DNA of 64,000 nucleotides from Lentibacillus saliphilus (GTDB taxonomy: Bacteria; Bacillota; Bacilli; Bacillales; Amphibacillaceae). The notes below the pieces were generated by a model. The model was not told the DNA's origin and made no database searches. It saw nothing but the letters and a program-made list of their open reading frames with translations. Positions 43,875-52,921 of the stretch are shown piece by piece. The translations under genes and the position numbers were made by a program. The number at the start of each line of letters is the position of its first letter. The stretch's first letter is position 1. The stretch is from NCBI RefSeq assembly GCF_019093865.1, contig NZ_JABJXD010000006.1, positions 111,228 through 175,227 of the forward strand. The letters run 5' to 3'.

Positions 43875-46478
43875 TTAAACGCCTTTGTATGCTTGACGAT
43901 AAACCTCGGCGAGCTCGCTCACTAATGGTAGTTTAGGATTGGCGATGGTGCATTGATCGTCAAAAGCCAATTCAGCGAGGTGCTCAACGTTGGCTTCGAA
44001 ATCTTTTTGATTAACACCTGCCTCCTTAATGCTCATAGGAATGTTTAAATCTTTAGCGAGTTTAATGATCGCCTGTACCAAGCTTTCGACACCTTCTTCT
44101 GGCGTGCGTGCAGGGAGGTGGAGTGTATGGGCGATTTCTGCATACCGTTCATGCGCAATAAAATGTTCATATTTCGGGAAGGTGGCAAACTTCTCTGGTT
44201 TCCGAGCATTATATCGAATGACGTGTGGTAAAAGAATTGTATTCGCTCTTCCGTGTGCGATGTGATAGGCGGCGCCTAATTTATGTGCAAGGCTGTGATT
44301 GACGCCTAAAAATGCATTTGAAAATGCCATTCCAGCAATGGTTGATGCGTTGTGCATTTTTTCTCTTGCTTCTTCATCATCGCCATTACGATATGCCCTA
44401 GGTAAATATTCAAATACCAATTGGATCGCTTTAATGGCTAAGCCGTCTGTATAATCATTCGCCATGCTTGATACGTATGCTTCAATTGCATGGGTCAATA
44501 CATCCATACCGGTGTCAGCTGTAACGTCTTTTGGTACAGACATGACGAATTGCGGATCGATGATCGCCACATCTGGTGTTAGCTCATAGTCAGCAAGTGG
44601 ATACTTCGTGTTCGTCTTTTTATCTGTGACGACGGTGAACGATGTGACCTCTGATCCTGTTCCAGAAGTTGTCGGTACAGCGACGAATTGAGCTTCTTTA
44701 CCGAGCTTTGGATATTTAACGATACGTTTACGGATGTCCATGAACTTCTGTTTTAAATCGTTAAAATCAACATCAGGATATTCGTAAAATAACCACATCG
44801 CTTTCGCTGCATCCATTGGTGATCCTCCGCCAAGTGCGATAATAACGTCCGGTTTAAATTGCTGCATTTGCGCTGTGCCTTTTTCGATCGTTTCAATAGA
44901 TGGATCAGCTTCAACATCTGAAAAAATTTCACAATGGACATAGTCGGAACGTTTCCGTAAATAATAGAGTGCTTGATCAACATAGCCAAGCTCAATCATC
45001 ATCGGATCTGTTACAATAAATGCTTTCTTGATGTTAGGCATTTTTTCCAAGTATTGTATGGCGTTTTTCTCGAAATAAATTTTTGGAGGTAATTTAAACC
45101 ATTGCATATTGTTGTTCCTCCGAGCCATATTTTTGATGTTCATTAAATGGACCGTGCTGACATTGGAGGATACCGAGTTGCCTCCGAATGTTCCGCAGCC
45201 TAATGTTAGAGACGGCATATGTGCGTTATAAATATCACCGATTGCCCCTTGCGAAGAAGGAGAGTTGACGATGATTCGTCCAGCTTTCATGCGCAGAGAA
45301 TATGCATCGATCACACTTTGGTCAGTTGAATGGATGACAGCTGAATGTCCGAGACCGCCAAAATGAAGCATGTCATCAGCACGTTGAATGCCTTCGTCTG
45401 CATTAGCGACTTTATAGCAGGCTAAGACGGGACTGAGCTTTTCCCTTGATAATGGATATTCTGGGCCGACACCTTCAAGCTCTGCTATCAAAATTTTAGT
45501 GTTTTGTGCGACTTTGACCCCTGCCATCTTGGCAATTTCATAGGCAGGCTTGCCAACGATGTCTGCATTTACAGCACAGGTCTTAGGATTGATAACGAGC
45601 TTTTCGACCTTTAAGCGCTCTTCATCTGTTAAGAAATAGCAATTGTTCGCTTCGAGCTCTTGTTTAACCGCTGTATAGATGTCTTTGTCAATGATGACAG
45701 CTTGCTCAGAAGCGCAAATCATACCGTTGTCAAATGTCTTCGATAAAATAAGGTCATTAACAGCCCGTTTAATTTTAGCTGTTTTTTCAATGTAGCACGG
45801 GACATTCCCAGGACCGACCCCGAGTGCAGGTTTCCCTGAGCTGTAGGCGGATTTAACCATACCAGATCCACCAGTTGCGAGAATAAGTGATATGCCGTCA
45901 TGATGCATGAGTGTCTGAGTTGCTTCTACGGAAGGTTTTTCGATCCACTGAATACAGTGTTTAGGTGCACCAGCCTTGATCGCAGCTTGATACAGGATTT
46001 CGGCGGCTTTGGCGCTACATGTTTGGGCGGAAGGATGGAAGGCGAATATAATAGGGTTACGTGTTTTGATAGAAATCAACGCTTTAAACATCGTCGTTGA
46101 CGTCGGATTTGTGACAGGGGTAATGCCACAAATAACCCCAACTGGCTCTGCTAATTCGACGATCCCCTCTTGTTTGTTTTCGTTTATGATACCGACTGTT
46201 TTGTTGTATTTAATGTTGTGGTAAATATACTCCGTTGCAAAAATGTTCTTAATGACCTTGTCTTCAAAAACACCACGCCCAGTTTCTTCAATTGCGAGTT
46301 TAGCCAATGACAAGTGTTCACCAAGCCCTGCTAAAGCCATCTCCTTGACGATTAAATCAATTGTAGTCTGGTCCAATTGTTTAAATTCCTCTAAAGCGCG
46401 TCCAGCCTGATCAGCTAATACGTCAATGGCCTGAGAAACAGGTTCACCATGCGGTCTTACCTTTGCTTGTTGTGCCAT
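43875..46478 (-). CDS. adhE: Bifunctional acetaldehyde-CoA/alcohol dehydrogenase
   Basis: Fermentative fusion enzyme turning acetyl-CoA to ethanol with two NADH. Of 867 residues, the N-terminal aldehyde dehydrogenase half (about 1-440) has its catalytic cysteine in NGMICASEQAV near 250. The C-terminal iron alcohol dehydrogenase half (about 455-867) has GGGSPMDAAK, TSGTGSEVTSF and iron-binding histidines in HSLAHKLGAAYHIAHG. RBS GGGAGG. Monocistronic, with Rex-like and cre-like sequences upstream, as expected for a redox- and carbon-controlled anaerobic gene. Confidence 0.95.
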   Translation of the reverse strand: MAQQAKVRPHGEPVSQAIDVLADQAGRALEEFKQLDQTTIDLIVKEMALAGLGEHLSLAKLAIEETGRGVFEDKVIKNIFATEYIYHNIKYNKTVGIINENKQEGIVELAEPVGVICGITPVTNPTSTTMFKALISIKTRNPIIFAFHPSAQTCSAKAAEILYQAAIKAGAPKHCIQWIEKPSVEATQTLMHHDGISLILATGGSGMVKSAYSSGKPALGVGPGNVPCYIEKTAKIKRAVNDLILSKTFDNGMICASEQAVIIDKDIYTAVKQELEANNCYFLTDEERLKVEKLVINPKTCAVNADIVGKPAYEIAKMAGVKVAQNTKILIAELEGVGPEYPLSREKLSPVLACYKVANADEGIQRADDMLHFGGLGHSAVIHSTDQSVIDAYSLRMKAGRIIVNSPSSQGAIGDIYNAHMPSLTLGCGTFGGNSVSSNVSTVHLMNIKNMARRNNNMQWFKLPPKIYFEKNAIQYLEKMPNIKKAFIVTDPMMIELGYVDQALYYLRKRSDYVHCEIFSDVEADPSIETIEKGTAQMQQFKPDVIIALGGGSPMDAAKAMWLFYEYPDVDFNDLKQKFMDIRKRIVKYPKLGKEAQFVAVPTTSGTGSEVTSFTVVTDKKTNTKYPLADYELTPDVAIIDPQFVMSVPKDVTADTGMDVLTHAIEAYVSSMANDYTDGLAIKAIQLVFEYLPRAYRNGDDEEAREKMHNASTIAGMAFSNAFLGVNHSLAHKLGAAYHIAHGRANTILLPHVIRYNARKPEKFATFPKYEHFIAHERYAEIAHTLHLPARTPEEGVESLVQAIIKLAKDLNIPMSIKEAGVNQKDFEANVEHLAELAFDDQCTIANPKLPLVSELAEVYRQAYKGV

Positions 46479-46498
46479 AGTAATGCCTCCCTTTTAAA

Positions 46499-46520
46499 TT
46501 GTGAATTAATGAGCATAAAA
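46499..46520. promoter_or_regulatory. Direct repeat 1 in the adhE upstream region (Rex half-site-like)
   Basis: TTGTGAATTAATGAGCATAA. It shares 20 of 22 positions with 46585-46606. TTGTGA is half of the Rex operator TTGTGA-N8-TCACAA; the other half is not present here. Confidence 0.4.
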
Positions 46521-46584
46521 TACTTTAAGTATATCCTTTACATCTATATTATATATGGATATTTCATGTTTTACCATAATTATA

Positions 46585-46606
46585 TTGTGAAATAATGAGC
46601 ATATAA
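46585..46606. promoter_or_regulatory. Direct repeat 2 in the adhE upstream region
   Basis: TTGTGAAATAATGAGCATAT, 86 bases from repeat 1. Two close copies upstream of adhE suggest a specific binding protein, probably Rex or another redox regulator. Confidence 0.4.
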
Positions 46607-46608
46607 AT

Positions 46609-46647
46609 ATGAAAGCGATTTAGATAAAATGATCTAAACGCTTTCAT
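46609..46647. repeat. Hairpin with cre-like arms upstream of adhE
   Basis: ATGAAAGCGATTTAGAT and ATCTAAACGCTTTCAT pair over about 16 positions with one bulge. The minus-strand arm TGAAAGCGTTTAGA matches the CcpA cre pattern TGWNANCGNTNNCA at 13 of 14 positions. No T-run follows. Confidence 0.4.
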
Positions 46648-46673
46648 TGTTGTAAGGGGTGGATTGGATAGAA

Positions 46674-46693
46674 TTGTGAAAAATATATGACAA
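46674..46693. promoter_or_regulatory. Rex operator-like palindrome
   Basis: TTGTGAAAAATATATGACAA: TTGTGA and TGACAA separated by 8 bases, one mismatch from the ideal TTGTGA-N8-TCACAA. It is 195 bases upstream of the adhE start. Confidence 0.5.
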
Positions 46694-46845
46694 TAATAAA
46701 GTGCATATTGTGTTTACCTAAAGTGGTCCCGGTTTTCTGTTAAATGCGGCATCATGTATGTTGAAAAACGCCCTAAAGGTATGTCTTCAAGGTGATGTTA
46801 GACGAAGATCATCTATAGAGTCATAGGCTGTTATTCAAAAAATGA

Positions 46846-47010
46846 TCATTCGTTCGGGATCTTATCAAATAAGAGAAGGGAGAATGTTGCAATTGGCCCT
46901 AAGAATAAAGAAAGCAAGAACCAATTCAGGCCACTTCTGTTCTTACCTTGAGCAATACCAGCGTTTATTAAGGCGAGGGTTCCCCAACCGACAAAATATT
47001 CATCACTCAT
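46846..47010 (-). CDS. 54-residue small membrane protein
   Basis: ATG 7 bases after AAAGGGATGTG. The product MSDEYFVGWGTLALINAGIA is followed by a basic turn (QGKNRSGLNW) and a hydrophobic helix (FLLSLFLGPIATFSLLLF). This helix-turn-helix membrane layout with GLNWFLLSLFLGP recurs in small phage-exclusion-like and PLDc_N-like proteins; no function can be assigned. It lies between adhE and cheW on the minus strand. Confidence 0.55.
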   Translation of the reverse strand: MSDEYFVGWGTLALINAGIAQGKNRSGLNWFLLSLFLGPIATFSLLLFDKIPNE

Positions 47011-47075
47011 ACGTGTCACATCCCTTTAGAAAAAGTTATTAACGTTAAATTTACTGATAAACAGATGAATGTACT

Positions 47076-47102
47076 TGAATTTACCTAAAATCCTCCGATA
47101 AT
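47076..47102 (+). promoter_or_regulatory. Candidate SigD (motility) promoter for cheW-mcp
   Basis: TCCGATAAT (47094-47102) is close to the SigD -10 GCCGATAA. TGAA (47076-47079) lies 14 bases before it where TAAA is expected. The genes downstream are chemotaxis genes, which SigD normally transcribes. Confidence 0.4.
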
Positions 47103-47247
47103 ATATATAGGTTAAAAGGATTAGTTTAAAAGAACTAATTAGGTGCAGGCAGCGAGCTCGTTCTAAGCGGCCTGTTTGAGTGTCATTATAACATTTCATA
47201 GATTGATTATCAGATATTTTCGATTAAAAAAAGAGGGAGTCATGATA

Positions 47248-47721
47248 ATGGCAGAAATGATGAAAGTAATTGTATGTAAACTTCAAGATCAAACGTATGG
47301 CGTTGACGTACAGCATGTCCTATCAATTGAGGAGATGACGACGTTAACACCTGTTCCAAAGACGTCTGAGTTTATTAAAGGGATTCTGTATTTGCGAGGC
47401 GATACGATTCCAGTCATCGATTTAAAAGAGCGTTTGCGTATTAGTGGAGAATCTACGGATAATCAACGCATCGTCATTGTAAGTATGGAAGATTCTCAGA
47501 TTGGTTTTATCGTTGATGCCGCAACAGATGTAATTGATATTGATACGTCAGTTATTGAGGCAGCACCAAGCATTTTAGGTGAAGTGGATAAAAGATATAT
47601 TTATGGTGTTGCTAAGCTTGAGGAGCGCATTTTAATTTTACTTGATCTCGTCAACATATTAGATTTTGAGGAAGCAAATGAAGTGAAGCAACTAGAGGGA
47701 AATATGGAGAATATAGGCTAA
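47248..47721 (+). CDS. CheW-type chemotaxis coupling protein
   Basis: 157 residues forming a single CheW domain: VCKLQDQTYGVDVQHVLSIE, then PKTSEFIKGILYLRGDTIPVIDL, the family core, and LILLDLVNIL. CheW links receptors to the CheA kinase. ATG at 47248 is preferred to one two codons earlier by spacing from GAGGGAG. The receptor gene follows 25 bases later, so the two form an operon away from any main chemotaxis cluster seen here. Confidence 0.9.
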   Translation: MAEMMKVIVCKLQDQTYGVDVQHVLSIEEMTTLTPVPKTSEFIKGILYLRGDTIPVIDLKERLRISGESTDNQRIVIVSMEDSQIGFIVDAATDVIDIDTSVIEAAPSILGEVDKRYIYGVAKLEERILILLDLVNILDFEEANEVKQLEGNMENIG

Positions 47722-47746
47722 GAAAAAAACAGGGGGGACATAAAGA

Positions 47747-49438
47747 ATGAAGAAGTTATTTAACTTCAAAAAAATACGCACTAAAATATTGTTTGGATTT
47801 GGTGCAGCAATCTCGATGATTGCAATTATGATGGTTTTAATATTTTTATCCTTTCAAAAGATAAGTGATGAAACAAATGTTATTGTTGATACTGAATTAC
47901 CTTTAATGGAATATGCAGAGGAATTGACACTTAATATGTCTGAGACAACGGCATTAATGAGAGGGTATGTACTCTATCAGGACGATGCCATTAAGCAAGA
48001 TTTAAGAGAAACGCTTGATCAAAGTGAACAGCTTGAACAGGACTATTTAAGCATGGCGAATAGTGAAGAAGCACAAGCGTTGTTTGCCAAAAAAGAAGAA
48101 TGGGAAGCTCTGTTACAAAAGGTTATCCGAGATGCTGGGCTTGGCTATCAAGATAGTGCCATGTCTATTATTACTGAAATGAAGCCTATATCTGATGAAA
48201 TTATGACAGGCTTTAAAGAATTAGCAAATATGGAAGTTGTTAACATTGAAAAGGCTGGCGCGACTGTACAAAGAACACTGGTGACTACAGCGATATTCGT
48301 TTATATCATTGCGTTTTTCGTTCTTGTTGTGAGTGTTGTCGTTGCATTTATAACGGCGCGTTCAATAGCGAAACCGATTAATCGGGTCATGCACCGCATG
48401 AATGCTTTAGCAGATGGTGACTTAAGTCTAGAGCCTTTGGAAATTAGATCTCGTGATGAGGTTGCTCAACTCGTTGAAGCGACGAATACGATGAACAAAA
48501 ACAATCGCGAGTTAATGCACCGCATATCAAATGTAGCTGAAACGGTGTCTAGTCAAAGTGAAGAATTAAATCAATCCGCAAATGAAGTGAAGTCAGGTAC
48601 TGAACAGGTTGCGTCAACGATGGAGGAGCTGGCTTCAGGAACGGAAACACAAGCAAATAGTGCAGGAGAACTGTCTCACTTAATGAGCACGTTCGTTGGG
48701 AAAATTGAATCTGCTAATAAAAGCGGCGAGCAAATTGAACAAGGCTCTCAGGAAATCTTAGAAATGACAGATGAAGGGCGTAAGATGATGATCGCGTCCA
48801 CAGAGCAAATGGCGCGTATTAATCATATTGTTAAAGACTCTGTTAATAAAATGAGTGGACTGGATGCGAAATCGCAAGAAATCTCTCAGCTCGTAGCAGT
48901 TATCAAGGATATTGCTGAACAGACGAATTTGCTTGCGCTAAATGCAGCGATTGAGGCAGCGCGCGCTGGGGAGCACGGAAAAGGCTTTGCAGTCGTAGCT
49001 GATGAAGTCCGTAAGCTAGCCGAGCAAGTTGCATCATCTGTTAATGATATTACTAAGATCGTTACAAACATCCAATCGGAATCTACCGTTGTAACAGAAG
49101 CGCTCAATAATGGATTTACTGAAGTTGAACAAGGTACGACGCAAATAGAGTCTACCGGGGAGACGTTTGGTAAAATTAGTACGAGCCTGACTGGTATGGT
49201 AGAGGCGATAAAAGGCGTATCGGATCATTTAAACGATATTGCGTCGGGCAGTCAGCAAATGAGTGCAGCTGTAGAGGATATTGCATCTGTATCAGAGGAA
49301 TCTGCTGCCGGTGTTGAACAAACAGCAGCTTCCGCCCAACAATCCAGTAGTTCAATGGACGAGGTCGCTGCAAGCTCAGATCAACTTGCACAATCAGCTG
49401 AAGAACTGAATGAACTCGTCGGTCGATTTAAATTATAA
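47747..49438 (+). CDS. Methyl-accepting chemotaxis protein
   Basis: 563 residues: membrane helix (about 13-33), an extracellular four-helix-bundle sensor (about 34-180), second helix (about 182-205), HAMP domain (206-260) and the long cytoplasmic coiled coil. The conserved hairpin tip is [20 protein letters not shown] with [17 protein letters not shown] after it. The sensor is small and rich in Glu/Gln, like 4HB_MCP domains; the ligand is unknown. RBS AGGGGGGA. Confidence 0.93.
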   Translation: MKKLFNFKKIRTKILFGFGAAISMIAIMMVLIFLSFQKISDETNVIVDTELPLMEYAEELTLNMSETTALMRGYVLYQDDAIKQDLRETLDQSEQLEQDYLSMANSEEAQALFAKKEEWEALLQKVIRDAGLGYQDSAMSIITEMKPISDEIMTGFKELANMEVVNIEKAGATVQRTLVTTAIFVYIIAFFVLVVSVVVAFITARSIAKPINRVMHRMNALADGDLSLEPLEIRSRDEVAQLVEATNTMNKNNRELMHRISNVAETVSSQSEELNQSANEVKSGTEQVASTMEELASGTETQANSAGELSHLMSTFVGKIESANKSGEQIEQGSQEILEMTDEGRKMMIASTEQMARINHIVKDSVNKMSGLDAKSQEISQLVAVIKDIAEQTNLLALNAAIEAARAGEHGKGFAVVADEVRKLAEQVASSVNDITKIVTNIQSESTVVTEALNNGFTEVEQGTTQIESTGETFGKISTSLTGMVEAIKGVSDHLNDIASGSQQMSAAVEDIASVSEESAAGVEQTAASAQQSSSSMDEVAASSDQLAQSAEELNELVGRFKL

Positions 49439-49454
49439 AAAATAGCACGATAAA

Positions 49455-49490
49455 AAACATCCCGTATCACCAATGTGGTACGGGATGTTT
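49455..49490. terminator. Bidirectional terminator between mcp and yidC
   Basis: AAACATCCCGTA / TACGGGATGTTT perfect 12-bp stem with a 12-base loop between convergent genes; each side has A/T flanks. Confidence 0.8.
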
Positions 49491-49539
49491 GTATGTCATT
49501 CGAGCGTGCTTTTAATCATTTTATGAATAGACGATCATG

Positions 49540-50352
49540 TTATGCGTTTTCGGCTGCTTCGATTTTTTTCTTGTGCGCTAAATACATGCGTTTAGATACA
49601 AGGGTCTGCATAATGATGAACAAGCCACCGACAGCCCAGTACATCGGTAGAGCAGCTGGTGCATTTAACGAGACAAAACCAATCATAACGGGTGAAATTA
49701 ACCCCATAATCGCCATCTGTTTCTGTTGCTGCGGATCAAGGCCAATTTGAGAAACCTTGAATTGAATAAAGTAGATGACGACAGCTAATCCGGTCAACAG
49801 AAGATCTGTTTCGCCGAGATTAAACCAAAGGAAATTGTGTGCTGCAATTTCTGGTGTTTTTCTAATTGCATAATAGAACCCGATTAATATCGGAAATTGA
49901 ATGAGCATCGGTAAGCACCCTGCCATTGATGCTAATGGGTTGAAGTTATGCTTTTGATAAAGCTGCATCATTTCTTGTTGCATCTTCGTCTGTGATTCAC
50001 GATCTTTTTTATCTTTATACTTCTTTTGAATTTCGTCCATTTCTGGTTTGATAACCTTCATTTTGTCTTGCATTTCTAGGCTATTCCGCGTCTGCTTCAG
50101 CATGAACGGCATAACTGCTAATCTAATAAGCAGTGTGATAATAATAATCGCTAAGCCATAACTTTCGTTCAACATGTTCGCAAGTCCTTTAATTAGGACA
50201 GAAAAGGTATATACGAAATAATGGTTGAACCAGCCTTCTGTATCAGCACTAATCGGTTCATTTAAATCTGTACAACCACTTAACAGCAAGATTAATACGA
50301 GGCCGATTAAACCGTATTTTTTAATGAATGTGAATATAGATGTTTTTTCCAT
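49540..50352 (-). CDS. yidC: Membrane protein insertase, YidC/OxaA/SpoIIIJ family
   Basis: Inserts and folds membrane proteins with or without Sec. 270 residues with a lipoprotein signal (lipobox LLSGC, cysteine 27), then five membrane helices of the 60KD_IMP domain. The positively charged loop (about 95-135) and the buried arginine in ITLLIRLAVMPF are present. It resembles the second Bacillus copy (YqjG) as much as SpoIIIJ; it is not next to rnpA/rpmH, so it is probably a secondary copy. RBS GAGGAGG. Confidence 0.9.
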   Translation of the reverse strand: MEKTSIFTFIKKYGLIGLVLILLLSGCTDLNEPISADTEGWFNHYFVYTFSVLIKGLANMLNESYGLAIIIITLLIRLAVMPFMLKQTRNSLEMQDKMKVIKPEMDEIQKKYKDKKDRESQTKMQQEMMQLYQKHNFNPLASMAGCLPMLIQFPILIGFYYAIRKTPEIAAHNFLWFNLGETDLLLTGLAVVIYFIQFKVSQIGLDPQQQKQMAIMGLISPVMIGFVSLNAPAALPMYWAVGGLFIIMQTLVSKRMYLAHKKKIEAAENA

Positions 50353-50672
50353 GTTTGTCCTCCTCGAATGTTGTTCATGTCATTGAAGTAAGAGGAGGTA
50401 TGGCCATCAGCATCATCATCTGGTGCATCAATACGCTTGAAGATGTGCGTCAGCCATGTTTGTATTTCCATGTTTTCGGTAAATGGTTGGTCTGGAAAGC
50501 TTGCAGCATTTTGTATCGCAATCGTTCTCTTGATATGCAACCGGTGCTTAATAGAAACCGGTGCATTCATGTGAATCAACTTCATTGCCGCGGCTGCTGT
50601 CCCAAACATACTGACGTAAAAATAGAACGGTGAAGCATCATTTAACAGCTCATTTAACAATTCAATCAACAT
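50307..50672 (-). CDS. Unrecognised 121-residue protein overlapping yidC
   Basis: ATG 7 bases after a perfect AGGAGGTGA, so it is surely translated. The N-terminus is a helix (LIELLNELLNDASPFYFYVS) followed by a Gly/Ala hydrophobic patch (MFGTAAAAMKLI), then a polar, His- and Asp-rich remainder. No family recognised. Its end overlaps the start of yidC by 46 bases in another frame, so the two are coupled, and it may assist the insertase. Confidence 0.6.
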   Translation of the reverse strand: MLIELLNELLNDASPFYFYVSMFGTAAAAMKLIHMNAPVSIKHRLHIKRTIAIQNAASFPDQPFTENMEIQTWLTHIFKRIDAPDDDADGHTSSYFNDMNNIRGGQTWKKHLYSHSLKNTV

Positions 50673-50835
50673 CTATATTCACCTCCTTTTATCGTAAGAG
50701 CACATTTTGTTGATTGTTAGATTTATATTATAACAGAAGTTTCATCATGAGGTATAGGGCATGTATGTTAATATAAGCTGGAATTAATCGCCTTTTCGCA
50801 TTGAAACACTGAACCCATCGTCTATGCCCAATAGA

Positions 50836-50873
50836 AAAAGCTGCTCTCTAGATTTTATCTAAAAAACAGCTTT
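50836..50873 (-). terminator. Terminator of the LysM-SleB gene
   Basis: On the minus strand AAAGCTG / CAGCTTT around an AT-rich loop, ending in CTTTTTCTATT. It lies 16 bases after the stop of the hydrolase gene. Confidence 0.6.
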
Positions 50874-50888
50874 ATAATGATGGTTTAA

Positions 50889-51476
50889 TTATTTAGCGAA
50901 ACGATGGTTGCCGATGGTGACAGTTGTTTCACGAGATTTGATCCAATTACTGACAGCGGTTTTAGGGTTGTAGAAGTAGATTGATCCACGTCCTTGGCCA
51001 CGGAAAGCAACCGCTTCATTAACGGCACGCATATCTGTTGCAGTATATCCGTTATTGATGGCACCGTTTTGAACAGGTGTGAAGGCGTAATGACCACTTA
51101 CACGCTCATAGATGACGCCTCTTACTGTATTAGGGAATGATTTATGATCAACGCGATTCAATACAACGGTTGCAACGGCGACTTTTCCAGCATATGGCTC
51201 GCCTTTTGCTTCAGCGTTTACGAGCTTCGCCATTAAAACACGGTCAGCTTGTGAAATCCCATTGCCTGGTATGTTTATTGTTTCTCCTGCATAGAGCAGG
51301 CTATTGGTCCGGTTGTTCGCACGCATTAAATCGGCTACGGATATGTGGTGTTTATTTGCGATCAGCCAAAAAGAATCGCCTTTCTTTACTTGGTAAGATG
51401 CTGCATCAGCAGATACTGGCACGGCAAATAAAGTTACCGCTAGTGCAGCTGCCACGATTGTCTTAATCAATTTCAT
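50889..51476 (-). CDS. Secreted LysM cell-wall hydrolase, SleB/CwlJ type
   Basis: 195 residues: signal peptide (1-26, cut near ADAA), one LysM peptidoglycan-binding domain (about 28-71, SYQVKKGDSFWLIANKH), then a Hydrolase_2 domain (about 78-195) with the catalytic glutamate in KLVNAEAKGEP (E89) and VLNRVDH, typical of SleB/CwlJ cortex-lytic enzymes. LysM rather than PG_binding_1 at the front is the YkvT-like arrangement. It may act in germination or in growth. RBS GAGGAGG. Confidence 0.9.
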   Translation of the reverse strand: MKLIKTIVAAALAVTLFAVPVSADAASYQVKKGDSFWLIANKHHISVADLMRANNRTNSLLYAGETINIPGNGISQADRVLMAKLVNAEAKGEPYAGKVAVATVVLNRVDHKSFPNTVRGVIYERVSGHYAFTPVQNGAINNGYTATDMRAVNEAVAFRGQGRGSIYFYNPKTAVSNWIKSRETTVTIGNHRFAK

Positions 51477-51661
51477 GATGATAACCTCCTCGTATTTAAG
51501 CTACGATTACAGATTACTAGATGTAACATAGTTTATCATTAACCAAAAAATCCCTTGTTGACAAACAGGTGTTAGGATGCTATTTGCAGTAAGGCTTAAC
51601 AGATTTCAAGGAAATGCTTACCAAGCGTTGAAATCATCCATATACCGGCTATGTTGGGTAA

Positions 51662-51802
51662 TGGTGGATTGATTTTAACAAACATATTGCGAAATATGAC
51701 AGAGAACTGTATCGGGATTTCTTATTAGGTGATTCGAGCCATTTTTTTATACGAAGTTTAAGAGTACTTGATTGGCGTATCACGTCAGACATGATATATT
51801 GA
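51662..51802 (+). pseudogene. Short gene remnant before ctaB
   Basis: 46 open codons after a stop, protein-like (WWIDFNKHIAKYDRELYRDF, then LLGDSSHFFIRSL), with no start or ribosome site. A matching upstream piece in another frame (RLNRFQGNAYQALKSSIYRL) suggests a frameshifted old gene. The rest of the 374-base gap holds nothing recognisable. Confidence 0.25.
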
Positions 51803-51850
51803 TCATATATGTACTGTTTTCCTGGTGTGAATAGTAAGGAGCTGTAATAT

Positions 51851-52789
51851 ATGAATAAAATAAACATATTAACGGATGACGTGAATCATGTAAATGAAAG
51901 GTCACACAGTGTTGGGGCTGTGCTAGCTGATCTGAAATCGTTGTTTAAAGGTCTCGTTCTCGTGTTGAATGTGCTACCGGTCTTTGTCGGGTTTTGGCTC
52001 GCCATTTATTTCACGACGGGGACATTTGCTGGTCAATGGGAGAACCTATTTCTCACTGTTGTTGGTAGCACGTTTGTGATGGCTGGTGCGCTTGCGTTGA
52101 ATAATTGGTACGAGGTTGACCTTGATCAGGCGATGGAGCGGACACAAGGACGTCCGACTGTAACCGGGCATTTTAAATTAAGAACAGTCCTTCTTATCGG
52201 GAGCGGCTTAAGTATGGCTGGTATGCTCATGCTCGTCTTTACAACTTTAGAAGCTTTTGTTTATGGGTTAATTGGGTGGTTTACATACGTTGTCCTCTAT
52301 ACATTTTGGTCAAAGCGCAAGTACACTTTAAATACGATTATTGGAAGTGTATCCGGTGCTGTGACGCCTCTTATCGGTTGGGCAGCGGTTGATTCGGCAT
52401 TCCATATCGTACCAATTGTATTGGCTCTGATTATATTTATTTGGCAGGTGCCTCATACATTTGCGATTGCAATTAAACGTTATGATGATTACAAGCGGGC
52501 TGGTGTGCCAATGCTTCCTGTTGCCTATGGGTTCGATGTGACGAAACGCCAGATGCTTATTTATATTATTGCTTTATTTCCACTGCCATTTTTTATCGTG
52601 AGCCAGATTGGGATAACATTTTCAGTTGTGGCGTCTCTTTTAAATATTGCCTGGATTATTCTATCAATCAAAGGGTTTAAAGTGGTCGATCACAGGGCGT
52701 GGGCTCAGCGAATGTTTGTGTATTCACTCGTGTATTTAACGACAGTGCTATTGTTGATGTTCGTCGTTACATTTCCGACTTTTAGTTAA
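51851..52789 (+). CDS. ctaB: Protoheme IX farnesyltransferase (heme O synthase)
   Basis: UbiA-family membrane prenyltransferase that adds a farnesyl group to heme B for cytochrome oxidases. 312 residues with about nine helices. The prenyl-diphosphate motif NNWYEVDLDQAMERTQGRP is near 80-98 and the second conserved loop, with VPHTFAIAIKRYDDYKRAGV, near 200-219. RBS AAGGAGCTG. No ctaA or oxidase genes are adjacent, so it is a detached copy. A terminator follows. Confidence 0.93.
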   Translation: MNKINILTDDVNHVNERSHSVGAVLADLKSLFKGLVLVLNVLPVFVGFWLAIYFTTGTFAGQWENLFLTVVGSTFVMAGALALNNWYEVDLDQAMERTQGRPTVTGHFKLRTVLLIGSGLSMAGMLMLVFTTLEAFVYGLIGWFTYVVLYTFWSKRKYTLNTIIGSVSGAVTPLIGWAAVDSAFHIVPIVLALIIFIWQVPHTFAIAIKRYDDYKRAGVPMLPVAYGFDVTKRQMLIYIIALFPLPFFIVSQIGITFSVVASLLNIAWIILSIKGFKVVDHRAWAQRMFVYSLVYLTTVLLLMFVVTFPTFS

Positions 52790-52801
52790 GTAGATATAAA
52801 G

Positions 52802-52835
52802 AAAGCTGCAGACATGATATGTGCAGCTTTTTTTT
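52802..52835 (+). terminator. Terminator of ctaB
   Basis: AAAGCTGCA / TGCAGCTTT perfect stem, 11-base loop, eight T. Confidence 0.9.
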
Positions 52836-52921
52836 ATGCGATAGATTTAGACTAACTTTAATTTTGCATGAAATCTATTGAGAGAGTGTGGTATGATGTT
52901 CGTAAAATTGGGGGGATGTTG

